This document shows positions 1 to 4,845 of a DNA stretch of 12,127 nt, one piece after another. A model generated the notes under the pieces. The model was given only the letters and a program-made list of their open reading frames with translations, was not told the origin of the DNA and did not search any database. Both the position numbers and the translations under genes were made by a program. How positions within the stretch are numbered: position 1 is the stretch's first letter; each line of letters opens with the position of its first letter. The DNA is from 73-13 sp035555435. GTDB lineage: Bacteria > Actinomycetota > Actinomycetes > Actinomycetales > Microbacteriaceae. The DNA is taken from NCBI GenBank assembly GCA_035555435.1, contig DATMGN010000052.1, positions 1 through 12,127 on the forward strand. Reading direction: 5' to 3'.

Positions 1-906
1 GTCGAGGTGAAGATCGGCCTGCGCCCCGACAGCAAGTCGGTCGCGAAGGCGATCGAGGCGGGCTTCGAGGTGCTCTCCACCGCCGAGGCGGCGAAGTGGG
101 CCGACGTCGTCGTCATCCTCGCCCCCGACCAGTCGCAGCGCGGCCTCTACGCGGCCGACGTGCGCGACAACCTCGAGCCCGGCAACGCGCTCCTCTTCGG
201 CCACGGCTTCAACGTCCGCTTCGGCTACATCGAGGTCCCCGCCGGCGTCGACGTCATCCTCGTCGCGCCGAAGGCGCCCGGCCACACGGTGCGCCGCGAG
301 TTCGTCGCGGGCCGCGGCATCCCGGACATCGTCGCCGTCGAGCAGGACGCGACCGGGGGAGCCTGGCAGCTCGCGTTCTCCTACGCGAAGGCGATCGGCG
401 GCACGCGCGCGGGCGTCATCAAGACGACCTTCACCGAGGAGACCGAGACCGACCTGTTCGGCGAGCAGTCGGTCCTCTGCGGCTCCCTCGAGCAGCTCAT
501 CAAGTACGGCTTCGAGACGCTGACCGAGGCGGGCTACCAGCCCGAGGTCGCCTACTTCGAGGTGCTCCACGAGCTCAAGCTCATCGTCGACCTCATCAAC
601 GAGGGCGGCATCGCGAAGATGAACTGGTCGATCTCCGACACCGCCGAGTACGGCGGCTATGTCTCGGGTCCCCGCATCATCGACGCGAGCGTCAAGGCGC
701 GCATGAAGGATGTCCTGACGGACATCCAGTCGGGCGCTTTCGCGGAGCGCTTCATCGCCGACCAGGACGGTGGCGCGCCGGAGTTCAAGGCGCTGCGCAC
801 CGAGGCCGAGACGCACCCGATCGAGACGACGGGTCGCGAGCTCCGCGCGCTCTTCGCCTGGAAGTCGCAGGACACGGACTACGTGGAGGGCTCGGCCGCT
901 CGCTGA
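1..906 (+). CDS. ilvC: Ketol-acid reductoisomerase (NADP+), 5' end outside the window
   Basis: Second enzyme of valine/isoleucine synthesis: it isomerises and NADPH-reduces 2-acetolactate or 2-aceto-2-hydroxybutyrate to the dihydroxy acid in the cytoplasm, using Mg2+. The open frame runs from base 1 and gives 301 residues before TGA 904-906. The catalytic set is seen at H68, K91, D151, E155, E187, E191 and S212. Each lies exactly 39 below its counterpart in the class I Pseudomonas enzyme as I remember that numbering (H107, K130, D190, E194, E226, E230, S251), so about 39 N-terminal residues, including the start of the Rossmann fold, are missing. The GLRPDSKS loop at residues 6-13 carries the Arg/Ser pattern typical of NADPH binding. 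The GTG at 7 is internal, not the start. In related genomes ilvB and ilvN lie upstream. A convergent hairpin follows the stop. Confidence 0.97.
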   Translation, partial: VEVKIGLRPDSKSVAKAIEAGFEVLSTAEAAKWADVVVILAPDQSQRGLYAADVRDNLEPGNALLFGHGFNVRFGYIEVPAGVDVILVAPKAPGHTVRREFVAGRGIPDIVAVEQDATGGAWQLAFSYAKAIGGTRAGVIKTTFTEETETDLFGEQSVLCGSLEQLIKYGFETLTEAGYQPEVAYFEVLHELKLIVDLINEGGIAKMNWSISDTAEYGGYVSGPRIIDASVKARMKDVLTDIQSGAFAERFIADQDGGAPEFKALRTEAETHPIETTGRELRALFAWKSQDTDYVEGSAAR

Positions 907-911
907 GTCAT

Positions 912-964
912 CAGAACGCGGTGGGCCGCGGTGTCGCAGCTGACGCCCGTCTCGCCGCGTTCTG
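912..964. terminator. Convergent hairpin between ilvC and the SDR gene
   Basis: A perfect 10-bp inverted repeat (CAGAACGCGG at 912-921, CCGCGTTCTG at 955-964) extends inward through two G-T wobbles to a 14-bp stem with a 25-nt loop. It fills most of the 62-bp gap between two convergent stop codons, so it could stop transcription from both sides. There is no real T-run: only ATTTC follows on the plus strand. Efficiency as an intrinsic terminator is therefore uncertain; it may act with Rho or protect 3' ends. Confidence 0.6.
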
Positions 965-968
965 CATT

Positions 969-1841
969 TCAGGCGGGCCGCGCGCGTGGCCCGTCCCGGC
1001 GTCGCCAGGCGCGCGAGCGTCGTAGGTAGCGAGCAAGCCCCCGAAGCGGCACGGGCACGGGCCAGTCGTCGGCTCGGAAGTACGCCTCCGAGCCGCCGTC
1101 GACCACGACGACAGAACCGCACAGCGAGTTCGCGGCGTCCGAACACATGAGTGCGACCCATCTCGCGATCTCATCGGGGTCGCCGAAGTGCCCGATCGGC
1201 AGCGGGAAGGCCTCGATCTGCGCGCGCTCAGCCGGCGAGTCGAGCTGCCGCGCGAGCAGCGGGGTGGAGACGGCCCCGGGAGCGATCGCGTTGAGCCGGA
1301 TCCCGGCACCCGCCCAATCCTCGGTCACGGCGCTGCGGCGCACCCAGCGCGTGAGGGCGAGCTTCGAGCCCGCGTAGGCGAAGACGGGCGCGAGGCGCCC
1401 CCGGCGCCGCGCGACGCGCACGGCTCGCTCGAGGTCGTGTGCGAGGAGCGCCGTCACGAGTCCGCGGGGTACGAGGGGCGCCGTCGTCGTGGAGTTCGAG
1501 CCGAAGACGACGACTTTCGCTCTGTCTGCCGCGGCGAGCGCGGGCCGCCACGCGGTCAGTAGGTCGACGACCCCCGCGTAGTTGACCTGGACGATGCGGT
1601 GTGCCGAGCTCCCGGCGCTTGGTCCGAGACCTGCGGCGAGTACCGCGCCGTCGAGTCGACCGCCGGCATGTGCGAGTGCCTGCTCGGCGGCGACAACGCG
1701 ACCCTCCGGACTCGACAGGTCGGCCAGGATGTCGGCGTCGTGGAGATCGACGCCGATGACGTCGTGCCCGTCGGCCCGCAGTCGCACCGCGGCGGCCGCG
1801 CCCATTCCAGATGCGGACCCGGTGACGACGATGACACCCAT
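969..1841 (-). CDS. Short-chain dehydrogenase/reductase, 3-alpha-hydroxysteroid dehydrogenase/carbonyl reductase-like
   Basis: Probable NAD(P)-dependent ketone/alcohol oxidoreductase of 290 residues. The nucleotide-binding motif TGSASGMG lies at residues 7-14, followed by acidic D32 after strand 2, which favours NAD(H). An AAGLG variant of NNAG lies at 69-73 and N87 sits in VNYAG. The catalytic Ser115, Tyr156 and Lys160 (YAGSK) are present, and VDGGSEA closes the fold near 247-253. The 41-residue Ser-Tyr spacing is much longer than the usual 13. It matches Comamonas testosteroni 3-alpha-HSD/carbonyl reductase (S114, Y155, K159) at an offset of one, so I place it in that subgroup. Residues from about 256 form an Arg-rich tail beyond the usual length of about 255. 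It is divergent from the OYE gene. The ATG has no Shine-Dalgarno but has a -10-like hexamer 6 nt upstream. The true substrate is unknown; a steroid is not implied. Confidence 0.88.
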   Translation of the reverse strand: MGVIVVTGSASGMGAAAAVRLRADGHDVIGVDLHDADILADLSSPEGRVVAAEQALAHAGGRLDGAVLAAGLGPSAGSSAHRIVQVNYAGVVDLLTAWRPALAAADRAKVVVFGSNSTTTAPLVPRGLVTALLAHDLERAVRVARRRGRLAPVFAYAGSKLALTRWVRRSAVTEDWAGAGIRLNAIAPGAVSTPLLARQLDSPAERAQIEAFPLPIGHFGDPDEIARWVALMCSDAANSLCGSVVVVDGGSEAYFRADDWPVPVPLRGLARYLRRSRAWRRRDGPRARPA

Positions 1842-1847
1842 CCCGCA

Positions 1848-1853
1848 ACGCTA
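1848..1853 (-). promoter_or_regulatory. Leaderless-type -10 element of the SDR gene
   Basis: Read on the minus strand this is TAGCGT, followed by six bases (TGCGGG) and the ATG at 1841. The spacing puts the predicted transcription start at or next to the A of ATG. I see no convincing -35 hexamer. Confidence 0.55.
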
Positions 1854-1895
1854 CTGGCGTGAGCGGCGGTGCGCGGTCGAGCGCGCGCAGCGGGC

Positions 1896-1901
1896 TACCG
1901 T
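1896..1901 (+). promoter_or_regulatory. Leaderless-type -10 element of the OYE gene
   Basis: TACCGT is followed by six bases (GGAGAC) and then GTG at 1908. GGAG at 1902-1905 is only 2 nt from the GTG, too close to work as a Shine-Dalgarno, which supports a leaderless transcript starting at the GTG. There is no recognisable -35. This -10 and that of the SDR gene lie back to back within 66 bp. Confidence 0.55.
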
Positions 1902-1907
1902 GGAGAC

Positions 1908-3083
1908 GTGACCTCGCCCGACGTCCTCGCACCGGCGAGCCTCGGGCCGCTCACGTTGCGCAATCGCGTCATCAAGGCCGCGACGTGGGAGGGCATGGCG
2001 CCCGGCGGCTTCGTGAGCGACGCGCTCATCGACTATCACCTCGCCGTCGCCCGCGGCGGGGTCGGCATGACGACGGTCGCCTACCTCGCCGTCGCGCCGG
2101 AGGGCCGGACGGAGGTCGACCAGATCTACTGGCGTCCCGAGGCGCTCCCCGGGCTGCGCCGCCTCACGGATGCCGTGCACGAGACCGGCGCGAAGGTTTC
2201 GGCCCAGATCGGCCATGCGGGCCCCGTCGCCGACGCGTCCTCGACGGGACTCGCCTCGCTGGCGCCGAGCCGCTCCTTCAACCCCCTGTCGATGACGTTC
2301 AACCGCGCGGCGACCCGCGACGACATCGCGCGGGTGACGCGTCAGCACGCCGAGGCGGCGCGAATGGCACTCGATGCCGGATTCGATTGCATCGAGATCC
2401 ATCTCGGTCACAACTACCTCGCGAGCTCGTTCCTCTCGCCGGGCATCAACCGCCGGCGCGACGAGTTCGGGGGCTCGCTCGCCAACCGCGCGAAGGTCGC
2501 CCGCGGCGTCGTCGAGGCGGTGCGCGAGGCGGTCGGCAACCGTGTCGCCGTCATCGCGAAGCTCAACATGGAGGACGGGGTCGCGCGGGGGATCCAGCTG
2601 TCCGAGTCGCTGGAGACGGCACGCCTGCTCGACACCGACGGCCACCTCGACGCACTGCAGCTCACGGCGGGCTCGAGCCTCAAGAATCCGATGTACCTCT
2701 TCAAGGGCGGTGCGCCGGTCCGCGAGTTCGCGGCGCAGTTGCGTCACCCGGTGCTGCGGTCGGGCATGCGACTCGGCGGCCGCTTCTTCTTGCGGGAGTA
2801 CGAGTATCGGCCGCTGTACTTCCTGGAGCAGGCGAAGCGCTTCCAGGAGGTCGTCGGCCTCCCGATCGTGCTGCTCGGCGGCGTCGTCGACCGGGCGGGG
2901 ATGCAGAACGCGATGGCGGAGGGCTTCGAGTTCGTCGCCATGGCGCGTGCCCTGCTGCGCGAGCCGGACCTCGTCAACCGGATCGCCGCGGAACCGACGA
3001 CGTCGTCGCTGTGCATCCATTGCAACCGGTGCATGCCGACGATCTACCAGGGCACCCATTGCCCGGAAATACCGGCCGCCTGA
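1908..3083 (+). CDS. NADH:flavin oxidoreductase, Old Yellow Enzyme family, with C-terminal cysteine cluster
   Basis: FMN-dependent TIM-barrel oxidoreductase of 391 residues, probably an NAD(P)H-driven reductase of activated C=C bonds or a related reaction. QIGHAG at 100-105 matches the flavin-contacting strand. H165, H168 and Y170 in HLGHNYL have the spacing of OYE1 H191/N194/Y196. LSPGINRRRDEFGGS at 176-190 and the phosphate-binding LLGGVVDRAGM region at 322-332 are typical. The C-terminus carries C369, C372, C375 and C385 (CxxCxxC-x9-C), resembling the Fe-S ligand region of 2,4-dienoyl-CoA reductase and trimethylamine dehydrogenase. The NAD(P)H/FAD domains that follow it there are absent. 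GTG 1908 is preferred because of the -10 spacing; an upstream in-frame start at 1869 would put the promoter inside the gene. The SDR gene is divergent and serA follows. The substrate cannot be told from sequence. Confidence 0.9.
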   Translation: MTSPDVLAPASLGPLTLRNRVIKAATWEGMAPGGFVSDALIDYHLAVARGGVGMTTVAYLAVAPEGRTEVDQIYWRPEALPGLRRLTDAVHETGAKVSAQIGHAGPVADASSTGLASLAPSRSFNPLSMTFNRAATRDDIARVTRQHAEAARMALDAGFDCIEIHLGHNYLASSFLSPGINRRRDEFGGSLANRAKVARGVVEAVREAVGNRVAVIAKLNMEDGVARGIQLSESLETARLLDTDGHLDALQLTAGSSLKNPMYLFKGGAPVREFAAQLRHPVLRSGMRLGGRFFLREYEYRPLYFLEQAKRFQEVVGLPIVLLGGVVDRAGMQNAMAEGFEFVAMARALLREPDLVNRIAAEPTTSSLCIHCNRCMPTIYQGTHCPEIPAA

Positions 3084-3088
3084 GCGGG

Positions 3089-3094
3089 TACGCT
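3089..3094 (+). promoter_or_regulatory. -10-like element upstream of serA
   Basis: TACGCT lies 6 bp after the OYE stop codon and 41 nt before the serA GTG, predicting a leader of about 35 nt. The surrounding 12-mer GGGTACGCTGGA (3086-3097) recurs exactly at the leuB promoter. No -35 hexamer is evident at the right distance. serA may also be read through from the OYE gene, as there is no terminator between them. Confidence 0.4.
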
Positions 3095-3135
3095 GGACGG
3101 GCACCGCCCGCCGCACCCCCGAGGACCGCCAACAC

Positions 3136-4731
3136 GTGTCGAAGCCTGTCGTCCTGATCGCCGAAGAACTCTCTCCCGCCACCGTCGAGGCCCTGGGGCC
3201 CGACTTCGAGATCCGCAACGTGGACGGCACCGACCGCCCGGCGCTGCTCGCCGCCCTCGCGGACGCGAGCGCGGTCCTCATCCGCTCCGCGACGAAGATG
3301 GACGCCGAGGCGATCGCCGCCGGCAAGTCGCTCAAGGTCATCGCGCGTGCGGGCGTCGGGCTCGACAACGTCGACATCAAGTCGGCGACGACCGCCGGCG
3401 TCATGGTCGTCAACGCCCCGACGTCGAACATCATCTCGGCGGCGGAGCTCACCGTCGGTCACATCCTGAGCCTCGCTCGCCACATCCCCGCGGCGCACGG
3501 CTCACTCGCGGATGGCCAGTGGAAGCGCTCGAAGTACACGGGCACCGAGCTCTACGAGAAGACGGTCGGCATCATCGGCCTCGGCCGGATCGGCGCGCTC
3601 ATCGCGGCCCGCCTGCAGGCCTTCGGCGTCGAGATCATCGCCTACGACCCGTACGTCACGGCTGCGCGGGCGCAGCAGCTCGGCGTCCGGCTGGTGACGC
3701 TCGATGAGCTCATCGCGACGAGCGACTTCATCACGATCCACATGCCGAAGACGCCGGAGACGACCGGCATGATCGGCACCGAGCAGCTCAAGGCGATGAA
3801 GAAGTCGGCGTTCGTCGTCAACGTCGCCCGTGGCGGCCTCATCGACGAGGATGCGCTCGCCGAGGCGCTCGAGGCCGGCGAGATCGCCGGCGCGGGCCTC
3901 GACGTGTTCGTGTCCGAGCCGCCGGCCGCCGACGCGCGGATCCTGCGCGCGCCCAACGTCGTGCTCACCCCGCACCTGGGCGCCTCGACCGAGGAGGCCC
4001 AGGAGAAGGCGGGCGTCGCGGTCGCGAAGAGCGTCAAGCTCGCACTCGAGGGCGACCTCGTGCCCGACGCGGTCAACGTCGCGGGCGGCGTCATCGACCC
4101 GTTCGTGCGTCCCGGCATCGCGCTAGTGGAGAAGCTCGGCCAGATCCTCTCGGGCCTCGCGCCGGCTGCGCTCACCCGCCTCGACGTCGACGTGCGCGGC
4201 GAGCTCGCCGAGTACGACGTGAGCGTCTACCGGCTCGCGGCGCTCAAGGGATACTTCGTGCCGATCTCGAGTGAGAACGTCTCCTACGTCAACGCGCCGC
4301 TCCTCGCGGAGCAGCGCGGCATCGAGACGTCGCTCACGACCGCGTCCGAGTCGAAGGACTACCGGAACACGACGACGCTGACCGGCGCGCTCGCCGACGG
4401 CACGACCGTCAAGGTCGCGGGCACGCTGTCCGGCACCAAGATGGTCGAGAAGATCGTCGGGATCGCGGGCTACGAGATCGAGGTCCCGATCGCCGAGCAC
4501 CACATCGTGATGCAGTACGAAGATCGGCCCGGCATCGTCGCCACGTACGGCAAGGCGTTCGGCGATGCGGGGATCAATATCGCCGGCATGGCGATCGCCC
4601 GCGACGAGTCGGGGGAGCGGGCGCTGTCCATTCTCACGGTCGACGCGGTCGTGCCGGAGACGATCCTCGACGAGCTCCGCGAGGCGATCTCCGCGGACTA
4701 CCTCGTCGAGATCGATCTCGTCGAGGGCTGA
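3136..4731 (+). CDS. serA: D-3-phosphoglycerate dehydrogenase
   Basis: First committed step of serine synthesis: NAD+-dependent oxidation of 3-phosphoglycerate to 3-phosphohydroxypyruvate in the cytosol. At 531 residues it has the length of the long actinobacterial form. The NAD-binding motif GLGRIG is at 148-153 with D171 after the next strand. The catalytic triad is R232 (ARGG), E261 (SEPP) and H280 (PHLGAST), one below the numbering I recall for the M. tuberculosis enzyme. Residues about 320-450 form the intervening (ASB) domain and 455-531 the ACT domain (DRPGIVATYGKAF at 463-475), which implies allosteric serine feedback. GTG 3136 is chosen because the protein then begins at the family start (SKPVVLIAEEL) and GAGGA at 3121-3125 lies 10 nt upstream. 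The frame is open further upstream, but that part is a shadow of the OYE gene. A GC hairpin follows the stop. Confidence 0.97.
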   Translation: MSKPVVLIAEELSPATVEALGPDFEIRNVDGTDRPALLAALADASAVLIRSATKMDAEAIAAGKSLKVIARAGVGLDNVDIKSATTAGVMVVNAPTSNIISAAELTVGHILSLARHIPAAHGSLADGQWKRSKYTGTELYEKTVGIIGLGRIGALIAARLQAFGVEIIAYDPYVTAARAQQLGVRLVTLDELIATSDFITIHMPKTPETTGMIGTEQLKAMKKSAFVVNVARGGLIDEDALAEALEAGEIAGAGLDVFVSEPPAADARILRAPNVVLTPHLGASTEEAQEKAGVAVAKSVKLALEGDLVPDAVNVAGGVIDPFVRPGIALVEKLGQILSGLAPAALTRLDVDVRGELAEYDVSVYRLAALKGYFVPISSENVSYVNAPLLAEQRGIETSLTTASESKDYRNTTTLTGALADGTTVKVAGTLSGTKMVEKIVGIAGYEIEVPIAEHHIVMQYEDRPGIVATYGKAFGDAGINIAGMAIARDESGERALSILTVDAVVPETILDELREAISADYLVEIDLVEG

Positions 4732-4733
4732 AT

Positions 4734-4757
4734 CCCGACCCCCGAATGGGGGCCGGG
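4734..4757 (+). terminator. GC-rich hairpin after serA
   Basis: Three bases after the stop, CCCG-A-CCCCC (4734-4743) pairs with GGGGG-C-CGGG (4748-4757) around a GAAT loop: nine G-C pairs with one A/C mismatch. There is no T-run, so this is a U-less candidate terminator or 3'-end stabiliser. It cleanly separates serA from the promoter of the surface-protein gene. Confidence 0.55.
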
Positions 4758-4764
4758 CCCGTGG

Positions 4765-4793
4765 GTGACAGACTCACCCTCGCCCCGTAGCCT
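4765..4793 (+). promoter_or_regulatory. Sigma-70-type promoter for the surface-protein gene
   Basis: GTGACA (4765-4770, one base from TTGACA) and TAGCCT (4788-4793, TAnnnT type) are separated by 17 bp, the best -35/-10 pair seen in the window. A start near 4800 gives a leader of about 14-26 nt depending on the start codon. It lies just after the serA hairpin, which suggests independent transcription. Confidence 0.55.
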
Positions 4794-4801
4794 CGAAGGA
4801 C

Positions 4802-4845
4802 GACAACGACGTCTTGGGGGACAGCTTGGTCGGGACAACGACGTC
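4802..4845 (+). repeat. 12-bp exact direct repeat at the surface-protein start
   Basis: GACAACGACGTC occurs at 4802-4813 and again at 4834-4845, 32 bp apart (about three helical turns). The first copy directly precedes TTG 4814; the second ends one base before GTG 4847, inside the signal-peptide codons. It may be a small duplication or a pair of protein-binding sites; the sequence does not decide. Confidence 0.6.

Noticed and set aside
2374..3135. Possible 254-residue N-terminal extension of serA
   Set aside because: The frame is open but low-complexity (Ser/Arg-rich), lies out of frame over the OYE gene, and SerA family length and the Shine-Dalgarno support GTG 3136.
3095..3135. Riboswitch or attenuator in the serA leader
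   Set aside because: Only a 5-bp CGGGC/GCCCG pairing (3098-3110) around a three-base loop is present; it overlaps the predicted transcription start and is too small for a riboswitch.
1851..3452. 533-codon open frame on the minus strand opposite the OYE gene and serA
   Set aside because: High-GC coding DNA gives long antisense frames. The product is Arg/Asp-rich without a recognisable domain, and it overlaps two well-supported genes.
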